64,000 bases of DNA from SCRA01 sp035533275 (GTDB lineage: Bacteria; Vulcanimicrobiota; Vulcanimicrobiia; Vulcanimicrobiales; SCRA01): the NCBI GenBank assembly GCA_035533275.1, contig DATLUD010000077.1, positions 168,579-232,578 on the forward strand, written 5' to 3'. Both the position numbers and the translations under genes were made by a program. The notes under the pieces were generated by a model, which was not told where the DNA came from, did no database searches, and saw only the letters and a list, made by a program, of their open reading frames with translations. Within the stretch, counting starts at the first letter, position 1; each line of letters opens with the position of its first letter. Of the stretch, positions 32,618 through 41,649 are shown piece by piece.

Positions 32618-33768
32618 CCCTTTTCCTCCGTCGTCTGCAGCAGCGCCGCCGTTGCCGCGTGGAGCACGCGGCCGTCGTGCGTCAGGCACGTTCCGCGCAC
32701 CACCTCGTCCTCGAAGTCGAGGCGCAGGGCCCCGTCCTTGACGATCAGCGCGAGCAGGTTTGCGACGTTGCGCGCATAGAGCTGGCTGGCGTGGGTGGGC
32801 ACGCCGCTGGGCACGTTGAGTGGAGCGATCACCGTGACGCCATGGAGCACCGCGCTCTGCCCCGGGACCGCACCCTCGCAGTTGCCTCCGGCCTCCGCCG
32901 CCAGGTCCACGATCACCGATCCGGGACGCATGGTGCGCAGCGTCTCGTCGGTGATCAGCACGGGAGCGCGCTTGCCCGGGACCAGGGCCGTGGTGATCAC
33001 GACGTCGCTCGCAGCGACGGCCTTGGCCACCAGCGCACGCTCCTGCTGCTCCTCCTCGTGCGTCAGCGCGCGCGCGTAGCCTCCGGCGGCCTCGGCGTCG
33101 CGCGTGGGCAGTTCGAGCGCGAGGAACGTCGCGCCCAAGCTTTCCACTTGCTCCTTGACCACCGCTCGCGTGTCGAACGCGGAGACCACAGCGCCCAGCC
33201 GGCGCGCGGTGGCGATCGCCTGGAGCCCGGCGACGCCGGCGCCCAGGACCAGCACGCGGGCCGGGGCGATCGTGCCGGCTGCCGTCATCAGGAGCGGAAA
33301 GAGCTTGGGCAGTTGGACCGCGGCCAACAACACGGCCTTGTAGCCGGCGATCGTGCTCATCGACGAGAGCGCGTCCATGCTCTGCGCCCGCGAGATGCGC
33401 GGGATCAGCTCCATGGCGAACGTCGTCACGCCGCGCTCCGCGAGTTCGCGCGCGCGTTGCGGCTCGCCCAGCGGATTGACGAACGAGAGCAGCGTCGTGC
33501 CGCTGCGCAGCCGCGCGATCTCCTCCGCGCTCGGCGCGGCGACCTTGACCAAAACGTCGGCGTTGGCCCAGAGGGCGCCCCCATCGGCGACGATCTCTGC
33601 GCCCGCCTCGCGGTAGGCATCGTCCGCGAAGCCCGCGGCCGCGCCCGCGGAGGACTCTACGGCAACGCGCGCTCCCAGCGCGCTCAAGCGCGACACGGTC
33701 TCGGGAACGGCCGCGACGCGGCGCTCCCCCTCGACGCTCTCGCGCGGGACGGCAATCTGCAAGCCCAT
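32614..33768 (-). CDS. pntAA: NAD(P) transhydrogenase subunit alpha, NAD-binding part
   Basis: 384 aa soluble domain I. AVPRESVEGERRVAAVPETV at the N-terminus, MELIPRISRAQSMDALSSMS, the Rossmann motif VLGAGVAGLQAIATARRLGA, DTRAVVKEQVESLGA and the C-terminal GVPTHASQLYARNVANLL match PntA/alanine dehydrogenase-like proteins. It binds NADH for the proton-pumping transhydrogenase. ATG at 33768 starts at the conserved N-terminus. First gene of the pntAA-pntAB-pntB operon; 76 bp upstream lies the serine hydrolase stop, so a promoter probably sits at 33769-33844. Confidence 0.96.
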   Translation of the reverse strand: MGLQIAVPRESVEGERRVAAVPETVSRLSALGARVAVESSAGAAAGFADDAYREAGAEIVADGGALWANADVLVKVAAPSAEEIARLRSGTTLLSFVNPLGEPQRARELAERGVTTFAMELIPRISRAQSMDALSSMSTIAGYKAVLLAAVQLPKLFPLLMTAAGTIAPARVLVLGAGVAGLQAIATARRLGAVVSAFDTRAVVKEQVESLGATFLALELPTRDAEAAGGYARALTHEEEQQERALVAKAVAASDVVITTALVPGKRAPVLITDETLRTMRPGSVIVDLAAEAGGNCEGAVPGQSAVLHGVTVIAPLNVPSGVPTHASQLYARNVANLLALIVKDGALRLDFEDEVVRGTCLTHDGRVLHAATAALLQTTEEKG

Positions 33769-33844
33769 GCTTGCGGGTTGACCAAGTGAGGAGGCGCCTC
33801 CTTCTATAACCGGGGCGCGCGTCGCGTTTTCCGTCGGTCGCAGG

Positions 33845-35299
33845 TTACTCGGCCGGTACCATACCGCCGGCGCCGGCGAGCTTGCCGTCACGGGTGACGG
33901 CGATCTTCCAGATGAACGGGGCATGCTCGAAGACGATGCGCAAGACGTAGCTGTCGAAACCGCTGCGCCGCTCGTGGCCCAGCACCTCGATCTCCTGCGG
34001 CGTCCCCAGCGGAGCCCACGACTCCGCCGTGCGGGCCACGACGTCGGGCGTCAGCGTGGCGTCGAGGCGCGGAGTGAGCTGCGAGCGGTCGATCTTCCCC
34101 GCCTCGAATTGCGCGATCCACGCGCGCACGCGCGCGGCGAGGGCCGGGTCGGCGGGGACGGCGTGCTGCTGAGCCGTGGCATCCTCCCCGAACGGGCTGT
34201 CGGGCTCGAGGATGCCCAGGACGCGGCGCGCCAGGCGCTCCGGCTGGGCTGCCGCCCCGTGGATGCCGTCCACGTTGGTGAGCACCACCACGGCCAGGTG
34301 CCAGGCGGGAAGCATCGCGTTCATCGCGTGGTAGCCGGCGATCTCCCCATTGTGCCAGAGCAGACGCACGCCGCCATCCCGCTCGTCGACCCATCCCATC
34401 GCATAGCCGGTGTCGCTCCCGGGACTCTCCTCCAGCCGGCGATCGTCCACGCTCACCACGCGTCCGGCTTGCAGCGCGGCGTCCCAGCGGACCAGGTCGA
34501 CCGCGCTCGAGGTCATGCTGCCCGCGCCGCCGAGGAGCGTCACGCTCCACGGCGTCGCGTGCCGAAACGTCTTCCCGGCGCGCGTGTAGCCGACCGCGCG
34601 CGGTCGGGCGTCGTCGACGAACCCGGTGGCATCGAGGTGGAGCGGATCGATGATCCGCGTGCGCACGAATTGCTCGTACGGCATCCCCGATGCTCGCTCG
34701 ACCACCACCCCGAGCAAGAGATAATTCAAGTTGTCGTAGCGGAACGCGGCGCCGGGCGCAAATTCCGCCGGCAGGCGGTTCACCGCGTCGATGAACGCGC
34801 TCCAGGTCATGCCTTTCGCGAGATCGAGGCCGGGAATGCGCGTGTAGTTCGGGACGCCCGATCGCTGTTGGAGCAGCTCGCGTAGGGTGATCTCCGACGC
34901 GCCGTGGAGCTCCGGCACGTACGTGGAGAGCCGGTCGTCGATCGAAAGGCGGTGCTCTTCCTGCAAGAGCAGGATCGCCGTGGCCGTGAACTGCTTGGTG
35001 ACGGAGCCGATCGCGTAGACGGTGCGCGCACCCGCGGGCGCGTCCAAGGTGAGATCCCGTCGGCCGTACCCGCGGGCGTACAGCAGGTCGTCGCCGCGGG
35101 CGATCGCGATCGAGATCCCCGGTGCCTCACCCGCGTCGATCTCCCGCTGCAGCAGCGCGTCGATCTTCGCGGCGGTCGCCGGCGGCAACCCGGAGCCTTC
35201 GGGCGCGTGCCCATCGACGGACGCCCTCGCGGATGAGGCTCCGAGGACGCCGGCGAGCGCAAGCGCCGCCGCCAGGCGGGCAAGACGTGCCAGCCGCAT
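33845..35299 (-). CDS. Secreted beta-lactamase-like serine hydrolase
   Basis: 484 aa. Signal peptide (MRLARLARLAAALALAGVL...ARA) and a class C beta-lactamase/DD-peptidase fold: SxxK as SVTK in the context YAIGSVTKQFTATAIL, the YxN motif as YDN in RYDNLNYLLL, and an HxG motif in WHNGEIAGYH. A C-terminal extension of about 130 residues follows, with beta-rich sequence. Such proteins are esterases or peptidases on cell-wall or small-molecule substrates; true beta-lactamase activity cannot be assumed. The start overlaps the ribF stop by 1 nt (TGATG), placing it at the end of the nusA-infB operon. Confidence 0.87.
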   Translation of the reverse strand: MRLARLARLAAALALAGVLGASSARASVDGHAPEGSGLPPATAAKIDALLQREIDAGEAPGISIAIARGDDLLYARGYGRRDLTLDAPAGARTVYAIGSVTKQFTATAILLLQEEHRLSIDDRLSTYVPELHGASEITLRELLQQRSGVPNYTRIPGLDLAKGMTWSAFIDAVNRLPAEFAPGAAFRYDNLNYLLLGVVVERASGMPYEQFVRTRIIDPLHLDATGFVDDARPRAVGYTRAGKTFRHATPWSVTLLGGAGSMTSSAVDLVRWDAALQAGRVVSVDDRRLEESPGSDTGYAMGWVDERDGGVRLLWHNGEIAGYHAMNAMLPAWHLAVVVLTNVDGIHGAAAQPERLARRVLGILEPDSPFGEDATAQQHAVPADPALAARVRAWIAQFEAGKIDRSQLTPRLDATLTPDVVARTAESWAPLGTPQEIEVLGHERRSGFDSYVLRIVFEHAPFIWKIAVTRDGKLAGAGGMVPAE

Positions 35300-36225
35300 C
35301 AGAAGAACGTCGGAAACCTGACCGCCTGGGCGTCCTGCTCCATCTGCGCCAACAGCGCGTCGACGCTGTCGAAGCGCACCTGGTCGCGCAGGAAGCGCAG
35401 CCGGGAGAGCTCCATCTCGTGGCCGTAGACGCTCGCTTGAAAATCCACCAGCCATGCTTCCAGCGTACGCTCGCGCCGTTGCGCGTCGAAGGTGGGCTTG
35501 GTGCCCACCGAGAGCAGGCATCGGTAGTCGCGCCCGTCCACGCGGGCGTAGCCCTCGTAGACGCCGTCCTTGGGCAGCACGATGCCCGCCGACGGTTCCA
35601 GGTTGGCGGTCGGCCACCCCAGTGCGTGACCGCGCCCCTCGCCCAGGCACACGCGGCCGCGCAGCGCGTACGGACGCCCGAGCATGGCGTCGACCAGCTC
35701 CAGCGAGCCGGCCGCGATCGCCTCGCGGATGCGCGTGCTCGAGACCCGCTCTCCGTCCGCGGCCACCGTCGGCACGCCCTCGACGGGGATACCGCGCGGC
35801 GGCAAGGCGCCGCGCAGGAAGGCCACGTCGCCGCTGCGCTTGGCGGCAAAGCGGAAGTTCTCGCCCACCACCAGCGCCTTGACACCCAGCGCCTCCACCA
35901 GCACGCGGTCCACGAACTCCAGCGGCACGAGGGGCGCGAGCGTGTCGTCGAACGGCACCAGGAAGAGCTCGTCCACGCCCGCGGCCGCGAGCTGGTTGAC
36001 GCGTTCCTCGAGCGTGCCGATCAGCAACGGAGCGCTGCCCGGGCGCAGATGCGTCGCGGGATGGTTACGAAAGGTGAGCACTCCGACCGACCATCCCAGG
36101 CGCGCCGTGGCGCGGGTGCGGCGCACGATCTCGCGGTGCCCGAGATGGAAGCCGTCGAAGAAGCCGATGGCCAGCGCCAGCGGCTTGCCTCGCTCGCGAC
36201 GGTCGAGATCGTGGCGGATCCTCAT
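35299..36225 (-). CDS. ribF: Riboflavin kinase / FAD synthetase
   Basis: 308 aa bifunctional enzyme. N-terminal FMN adenylyltransferase domain with IGFFDGFHLGH, FRNHPATHLRP and the VSSTRIREAI motif; C-terminal riboflavin kinase domain with GRGHALGWPTANLEP and GVYEGYARVDG. It makes FMN and FAD from riboflavin and ATP. ATG at 36225 overlaps the truB stop by 4 nt. truB-ribF downstream of rbfA is a widely conserved order. Confidence 0.96.
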   Translation of the reverse strand: MRIRHDLDRRERGKPLALAIGFFDGFHLGHREIVRRTRATARLGWSVGVLTFRNHPATHLRPGSAPLLIGTLEERVNQLAAAGVDELFLVPFDDTLAPLVPLEFVDRVLVEALGVKALVVGENFRFAAKRSGDVAFLRGALPPRGIPVEGVPTVAADGERVSSTRIREAIAAGSLELVDAMLGRPYALRGRVCLGEGRGHALGWPTANLEPSAGIVLPKDGVYEGYARVDGRDYRCLLSVGTKPTFDAQRRERTLEAWLVDFQASVYGHEMELSRLRFLRDQVRFDSVDALLAQMEQDAQAVRFPTFF

Positions 36226-37097
36226 GTGAACACCTTCCGCGGCTGGAGGAGAGCCCCGAGGTTTTCGCCGACGCCGATCGGCGAGCGCGCGGCGTCGAGC
36301 ACGAACGCGTGCCGCTCGGCGACGGCCTGCGGCAACGGAACGATGCGCCCCGCTCGAAAGTCGCGCACGGCCGCGCCTTCGAGGACGACCACGGGCAGCG
36401 CCAAGACGTCGATCGGAGGGATGATGCAAGCGGCGGGGTCGCTCTCGATCTCGTCGAGCGTGCGCGCACCCGCCAAGACGAAGGGGCCCGAGCGCGTGCG
36501 CAGCAGCGCCCCCATGTGGCCCTCGGTCCCGATCGCTCGCGCCAGGTCCTCGCAGAGCGTGCGAACGTACGTGCCCTCGGAGCAGTCGACGGAGAGGCGT
36601 GCCGCGTGCGGCTCCAACCCCAGGAGCGTCAAGCGCTCGATGCGCACGGCCCGCGGCTTGCGCTCCACCTGGCGGCCCTCGCGCGCCAGATCGTAGAGGC
36701 GGCGACCGCCGACCTTCACGGCGCTCACCATCGGCGGAACCTGCGAGATCTCGCCGACGAACGCGGGGAGTGCGGCGCGCAGACGCTCCTCCCAGTCGCA
36801 CGGCACGGGGGCCGCAGCGACGGCCTCCCCCCAACGGTCGCCCGTGGACGTGGACGAGCCCAGCCGCAACACGAACGCGTACGCCTTCGTCCGCGGCGCG
36901 ATGAACGGGAGCAGCCGCGTCGCTCCCCCGATGGCCAGCGGCAGAACGCCAGCGGCGTTGGGATCGAGGGTGCCGTGATGCCCGGCGGGGGCGCGATCGA
37001 AGAGGCGGCGAACGCGCGCCACCACGTGAGCCGAGGTGATTCCCGGAGGCTTGAAGACGTTGAGGAAGGCGATGATCCCCGAAGCCGGGTTCGACAT
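36222..37097 (-). CDS. truB: tRNA pseudouridine-55 synthase
   Basis: 291 aa. NVFKPPGITSAHVV, the catalytic aspartate in HHGTLDPNAAGVLPL, and QVPPMVSAVKVGGRRLYDLAREG are the TruB motifs, followed by SVDCSEGTYVRTLCEDL and a short C-terminal PUA-like region. It modifies U55 of the T loop of tRNAs. ATG at 37097 begins just before the conserved N-terminus; the frame extends far upstream only as a shadow of nrnA. Part of the nusA-infB operon. Confidence 0.97.
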   Translation of the reverse strand: MSNPASGIIAFLNVFKPPGITSAHVVARVRRLFDRAPAGHHGTLDPNAAGVLPLAIGGATRLLPFIAPRTKAYAFVLRLGSSTSTGDRWGEAVAAAPVPCDWEERLRAALPAFVGEISQVPPMVSAVKVGGRRLYDLAREGRQVERKPRAVRIERLTLLGLEPHAARLSVDCSEGTYVRTLCEDLARAIGTEGHMGALLRTRSGPFVLAGARTLDEIESDPAACIIPPIDVLALPVVVLEGAAVRDFRAGRIVPLPQAVAERHAFVLDAARSPIGVGENLGALLQPRKVFT

Positions 37098-37102
37098 CGC
37101 CG

Positions 37103-38107
37103 CTACGCGGGGATCACCATGGCGTTGGCGACGCCTTCGGCCCGCAGCGCGTCGGAGATCGCCCCGACGGCGCCCTCGGCGGAGCCCAGGAACGTGCACC
37201 CGGCGGCACGGAAGTGGCCGCCTCCACCCAGATGGGCTGCCACGCTCTGCACGTTCACCTCTCCGTTGGAGCGCATGCTGATGCGCACCGCGCCAGGCTC
37301 CACCGCCTTGAAGAGCACGGCCACGCGGCAGCCTTCGATCACGCGCAGCTGTTGCACGACGTCTTCGGTGTCCTCGCCGTCGGCCCCGCATTCCGCGAGC
37401 ATGGACGCGTCCACCGTGGTCCACACCACGCCGGCCTCGCGATCGAGGCGCATGCGCGTAAGGGCCACGCCCATGAGCAGTTGAGCCGCGAAGCGCTTGT
37501 TGGCGAAGACCTCTTGGGTGATGCGCTCCTTGTCGGCTCCGGCCTCCATCATCCGCGCGGCGCTGCGGAGCACCTCCGGCGTGGTGTTGGAGTGCATGAA
37601 CGCGCCAGTATCCGTCATGAGCGTCGTGAGCACGCACGCGGCGATGGCGGGCGTGAGAGAGACGCCGAGCGCGTCGAGCACGCGCAGCACCACCGCTCCG
37701 GTGGAGGCATCGGATTCCAGCACCAGATTGAGCGCGGCGAAGCGCGTATTGCCCAGGTGGTGATCGACGTTGAGCGTGTGCGCCGGATCGAGCGGCGGCA
37801 AGTACGGCCCGGCCCGGCCGACGTCGCTCATGTCGAAAAAGCAGAACATCGTATTCGGCGGCAGCGCCGAATGCTCGCGGCGTACCTTTTCGGCCTCGGG
37901 GAGGAAGCGCAGGTTGCGCGGCACGGGATCCTCGTTGAAATACGCGACCTGCTTGCCCAGCGCTTTGAGCGCCAGGCCGAGCGCGAGTCCCGCCCCAAGG
38001 GTATCCCCGTCGGGCTTCACGTGACTGACCATCAAGAAGCTCTCGTGCCCGCGCAGCGCCTCGACGACCTCGTCGAGCGTCGCCTGCCGGACGCGATCCT
38101 CACTCAT
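37103..38107 (-). CDS. nrnA: DHH/DHHA1 phosphoesterase (NrnA-type oligoribonuclease/pAp phosphatase)
   Basis: 334 aa. The DHH domain has SHVKPDGDTLGAGLAL, FFDMSDVGRAG and LNVDHHLGNTRF (metal-binding DHH) and LMTDTGAFMHSNTT; the DHHA1 domain ends with VAAHLGGGGHFRAAG, the GGGH nucleotide-binding motif. NrnA degrades short RNA oligomers and 3'-phosphoadenosine 5'-phosphate. It overlaps rbfA by 8 nt and precedes truB by 5 bp, the usual place for nrnA in organisms lacking Orn. Confidence 0.95.
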   Translation of the reverse strand: MSEDRVRQATLDEVVEALRGHESFLMVSHVKPDGDTLGAGLALGLALKALGKQVAYFNEDPVPRNLRFLPEAEKVRREHSALPPNTMFCFFDMSDVGRAGPYLPPLDPAHTLNVDHHLGNTRFAALNLVLESDASTGAVVLRVLDALGVSLTPAIAACVLTTLMTDTGAFMHSNTTPEVLRSAARMMEAGADKERITQEVFANKRFAAQLLMGVALTRMRLDREAGVVWTTVDASMLAECGADGEDTEDVVQQLRVIEGCRVAVLFKAVEPGAVRISMRSNGEVNVQSVAAHLGGGGHFRAAGCTFLGSAEGAVGAISDALRAEGVANAMVIPA

Positions 38108-38489
38108 GACGCTCGGCTCCGCTTGCCGGGGGAGGCGCCGAGGGCTGCCCCTGCACCGCCTCGTCGATCAGCTTGGAGACGGCGATCGCCTTCTCCGCCG
38201 AGCGGTCCTCGATGAACGAGAGCTCCGGCGTATGCCGCAGGTCGACCGCCTCGCCCAGCTCTCCGCGCAGAAAGCGCCTGGCCGACTCGAGCGCCGCGAG
38301 GCTCTGCTTGGCCTGATGACGGTCCCCGATGCAGCCCACGTAGACCTTCGCGTGCGTGAGGTCCGCCGCCGTCTCGACCCGCGTGATCGTGACGAACCCC
38401 AGCCTCGGATCCTTGAGCTCCTCGCGTACGATCCGCGCCAGCTCGCGCTGGATCAGGTGGTCGATCTTCGAGAGGCGCTCGCGCTTCAT
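38100..38489 (-). CDS. rbfA: 30S ribosome-binding factor A
   Basis: 129 aa KH-type protein: LSKIDHLIQRELARIVREELKD, LGFVTITRVETAADLTHAKVYV and a C-terminal TPELSFIEDRSAEKAI match RbfA. It assists 16S rRNA 5' end maturation and cold adaptation. ATG at 38489 overlaps the infB stop by 4 nt. The C-terminus carries a short Pro/Ala tail. Confidence 0.96.
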   Translation of the reverse strand: MKRERLSKIDHLIQRELARIVREELKDPRLGFVTITRVETAADLTHAKVYVGCIGDRHQAKQSLAALESARRFLRGELGEAVDLRHTPELSFIEDRSAEKAIAVSKLIDEAVQGQPSAPPPASGAERHE

Positions 38490-41371
38490 GCCAGGGTGGC
38501 CGCCACCGTCTCCGTGGTATAGGCCTCGACGACGTCACCCTGCTTGAGGTCTTGGAACCTCGCGACTTGGATGCCGCACTCGAAGCCCTCGGCCACGTCG
38601 CGGACGTCTTCCTTGAAGCGGCGCAGCGACTCCAGCTGGCCGTCGAAGATCACGACGCTGTCGCGCAGCACGCGCACCTTGGCGTTGCGCAGCATCTTGC
38701 CGCTCTGCACGTAGCAGCCCACGATCGTGCCGACCTTCGAGACCTTGAAGACCTCGCGGACCTCGGCGCGGCCGAGCGTGACCTCGCGCGTGATCGGCTC
38801 GAGCATGCCGGCCATCGCCTTCTTCAGGTCCTCTTCGATCTCGTAGATGACCTGGTAGAAGCGCAGGTCCACCTGCTCGCTCTCCGCCAGCCGCTTGACC
38901 GTCTCGTCGGGGCGCACGTTGAAGCCGATGAGAACGGCGTTCGACGCGCTGGCGAGGTTGACGTCGTTGGGCGTGATGCCGCCCACGCCGCCATAGATCA
39001 CTCGGATCTTGACGTTATCGGTCGAGAGCTGTTCCAGACGGGCGCGCAGCGCCTCGACCGAGCCCTGGCCGTCGGCCTTGATGACCAGGTTGAGGGTCTT
39101 CTCGCCCTCCTGCTGCATGAACGTCTCGAGCGAGACGCGCGAGCTGCCCGTCGAGGCGATGCGCGTGTCGCGACGGCGCTGGCCGCGCTTGGAGGCGATC
39201 TCGCGCGCGACGCGCTCGTCGGTCACCACCGTCAGGATGTCGCTGGCAGCCGGAACGTCCGAGAGGCCCATCACCTGGACGGGGATCGACGGGCCGGCCT
39301 TCTTGACGTTGCCGCCCTTGTCGTCGAGCAGCGCCCGCACCTTGCCCCACGTGGAGCCGACGACGACGACGTCGCCGACGCGCAGCGTGCCGTTCTGCAC
39401 GAGCACGGTGGCCACGGCGCCGCGGCCGCGGTCGAGCGCGGACTCGAGCACCACGCCCGTGGCGCGGCGGTTCTTGTTGGCCTTGAGCTCGAGCAGGTCG
39501 GCCTCGAGCAGCACCGTCTCGAGGAGCTCGTCGATGCCGTCACCGCTCTTGGCGGAGACCCGCTTCATCTCGGTCTTTCCGCCCCACTCCACCGGCTGCA
39601 GATCGAACTCGGTGAGCTGCTGCATGACGCGCTCGGGCTGCGCGTCGGGCTTGTCCATCTTGTTGATGGCGACCACGATCGGTACGCCCGCCGCCTTCGC
39701 GTGCGAGATCGCCTCGATCGTCTGCGGCATCACGCCGTCGTCCGCGGCGACCACCAGGATCGCCACGTCGGTGGCCTTGGCGCCGCGGGCGCGCATCGCG
39801 GTGAACGCCTCGTGACCCGGCGTGTCGATGAAGGTGATCGTGTGGTGATCCTTCTCGACCGTGTAGGCACCGATGCGCTGCGTGATCCCGCCGGCCTCGC
39901 CGGCGGCGACGTTCGCGCTGCGCACCTTGTCCAGCAGCGAGGTCTTGCCGTGATCGACGTGGCCCAGCACGGTGACCACGGGCGGACGCGCGGTGAGCGC
40001 TCCGGGCAGCTCCTCCTCCTGGTAGAGGGCAACCTCCTCGTCGGCCTCCTTGACGTTGGCCTCGAAGCCGAACTTGCGCGCGACCTGCTGGGCGACGTCG
40101 CTGGCGACGTTCTGGTTGATCGTCACCATGGTGCCCATCTTCATGAGCTCCTTGATGACGTCTTTCGCGGGGATGCTCATCGCGGTCGCGAGTTCCTGGA
40201 CCGAGAGCAGATCGGGGATCTCGATCGCGCGCAGCTGCACCGACACCTGCGGCACGGTCTCGCGCTGCGGTCGCGGACGGCGGTTCTTGTCGAGCAACGC
40301 CTCCTTCTCGCGATCCTTCTTCGAGAGCTGGTCTTCGCGGTCGCGGCCGCGTCCCTTCGGGGGCGCCCCGGTGATGGGCGTGGGCCCGGCGGCCTGCGGC
40401 GCGGCGGCACCCGGAGCGGCCGGCGGTTTGGCGATGAAGGGGCCGTTTCCGCGATGCGGGCGCACCGGCGCGGCAGCCGGCTGTCCCGGGCGCGCCGGGG
40501 CGGGGCCGGCAACGGGCTGCTGCGGACGCGGCTTGGGCGGGAGAATGGAGCTCTGCCCCTGCGGCACGGGCCGCAGGCGCGGGATCGATTCGCCTGCCGG
40601 GAACGACGGCTTGGGCGGTAAGCCCGGCCGCGGGGCGACTCCTGGACGCGGCGCGACGCCAGGACGCGCCGCGACGCCGGGCCGCGGGGCGACGCCGGGG
40701 CGTGGAGGCAAGAGTCCGCGCGGCGGAGCCGGCGGGCGCGGCGCCGGAGCGCCTGCTGCGGGCGCGGGCGTCTGGACCGGCGGAGCGGCAGGCTCGGCCT
40801 CGGCTGCGGGAGCCGGGGAGGGAGTCTCGGCGAGCGGCTCGGCAGCAGCCGGGGCCTCGGCCTCGACGAGCGCCGCGGCGCCGTTGGACGACGGCGCGGC
40901 GGGAGGCTGTGCAGCCGCCGGGGCCTCGGGAGCCGCCGCCTCAGCCGCCTGGACCACCGGGGCCGGCTCGGCGACCTCGGCGGGGACGGCCGCGGCGGGG
41001 CTCTCGGAGACGGGGGCGGCCGGCTCGATGGACGCACCGCGCACGGGAACCGGCTTGAGCGTGGGAATGCCGGCGCCCGCCGCATCCAAGCGCGGCTTGG
41101 GCGGCAGCGACGGCTTCTTCGCAGCGGGTGTCGCCGGGGGGGGCGCAGCCGGCTTTGGAACGGCGGGCGCGGCGGCTCTAGGAGCCGTCGGCGCCGCGGC
41201 GCGTACCTTTCCCAGCAAGACGCCGCGCACGAGGTCGGCGATGTGATCGTCGACCACGCTCATGTGATTCTTGATGTCGAGCCCCAGCTTTCCAAAGAGC
41301 GCCATAAGGTCTTTGGACGAGATCTGCAACTCTTTGGCCAGCTCGAAAATTCGCAATTTACCGGTCGCCAT
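38486..41371 (-). CDS. infB: Translation initiation factor IF-2
   Basis: 961 aa. N-terminal IF2_N module (KLRIFELAKELQISSKDLMALF), then a low-complexity Pro/Ala/Gly linker of about 270 residues with repeated P-G-V-A-P-R-P-G-V units, a second IF2_N module, the G domain (GHVDHGKTSLLD, DTPGHEAF, NKMDKP, SAKSGDGIDELL) and domains II-IV ending EDVRDVAEGFECGI. It places initiator tRNA on the ribosome. The ATG at 41371 is supported by the IF2_N start. It overlaps ylxR upstream by 14 nt and rbfA downstream by 4 nt. Confidence 0.98.
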   Translation of the reverse strand: MATGKLRIFELAKELQISSKDLMALFGKLGLDIKNHMSVVDDHIADLVRGVLLGKVRAAAPTAPRAAAPAVPKPAAPPPATPAAKKPSLPPKPRLDAAGAGIPTLKPVPVRGASIEPAAPVSESPAAAVPAEVAEPAPVVQAAEAAAPEAPAAAQPPAAPSSNGAAALVEAEAPAAAEPLAETPSPAPAAEAEPAAPPVQTPAPAAGAPAPRPPAPPRGLLPPRPGVAPRPGVAARPGVAPRPGVAPRPGLPPKPSFPAGESIPRLRPVPQGQSSILPPKPRPQQPVAGPAPARPGQPAAAPVRPHRGNGPFIAKPPAAPGAAAPQAAGPTPITGAPPKGRGRDREDQLSKKDREKEALLDKNRRPRPQRETVPQVSVQLRAIEIPDLLSVQELATAMSIPAKDVIKELMKMGTMVTINQNVASDVAQQVARKFGFEANVKEADEEVALYQEEELPGALTARPPVVTVLGHVDHGKTSLLDKVRSANVAAGEAGGITQRIGAYTVEKDHHTITFIDTPGHEAFTAMRARGAKATDVAILVVAADDGVMPQTIEAISHAKAAGVPIVVAINKMDKPDAQPERVMQQLTEFDLQPVEWGGKTEMKRVSAKSGDGIDELLETVLLEADLLELKANKNRRATGVVLESALDRGRGAVATVLVQNGTLRVGDVVVVGSTWGKVRALLDDKGGNVKKAGPSIPVQVMGLSDVPAASDILTVVTDERVAREIASKRGQRRRDTRIASTGSSRVSLETFMQQEGEKTLNLVIKADGQGSVEALRARLEQLSTDNVKIRVIYGGVGGITPNDVNLASASNAVLIGFNVRPDETVKRLAESEQVDLRFYQVIYEIEEDLKKAMAGMLEPITREVTLGRAEVREVFKVSKVGTIVGCYVQSGKMLRNAKVRVLRDSVVIFDGQLESLRRFKEDVRDVAEGFECGIQVARFQDLKQGDVVEAYTTETVAATLA

Positions 41372-41636
41372 GTCTTTCGCGTCTATCCTCCGCGGCTTCG
41401 GCCGCGCCGTGTCCTCTTAGTTCATCTGCTTTCCTCTCGGCAGCAGCCGACAGTCCCGGATATCTCTTGTTCTTCGCTACCCGCGCTCCGCATGCTGCGG
41501 AGCACAGGTACGCGCCGCGCCCAGGCTCGCGGCGACGCGCATCGGCGACCCAATCGCCGCCGCGGCGCACGAAGCGCAGCAGCTGCGACTGCGGGAACTT
41601 GCGTCGGCAGCCGACGCAGGTCCGCGCGGGGATCAC
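41358..41636 (-). CDS. ylxR: YlxR/RnpM-family RNA-binding protein (DUF448)
   Basis: 92 aa. The DUF448 core is complete: PARTCVGCRRKFPQSQLLRF and REPGRGAYLCSAACGARV, carrying two Cys pairs, followed by a charged Arg/Glu-rich tail. YlxR/RnpM is a nucleoid- and RNase P-associated regulator found between nusA and infB. The GTG at 41636 is chosen: it lies 13 nt after the nusA stop, with GAGGGCG ahead, and the family starts at this point. The end overlaps infB by 14 nt. Confidence 0.9.
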   Translation of the reverse strand: MIPARTCVGCRRKFPQSQLLRFVRRGGDWVADARRREPGRGAYLCSAACGARVAKNKRYPGLSAAAERKADELRGHGAAEAAEDRRERHGDR

Positions 41637-41649
41637 CGGGGACGCGCCC

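Noticed and set aside
38552..40621. 689-codon plus-strand open frame
   Set aside because: Antisense to infB; composition is Asp/His/Leu/Val repeats mirroring IF-2 codons.
40560..41180. Tandem-like GC-rich repeats that could be a minisatellite
   Set aside because: They lie inside infB and encode the normal Pro/Ala-rich linker of IF-2.
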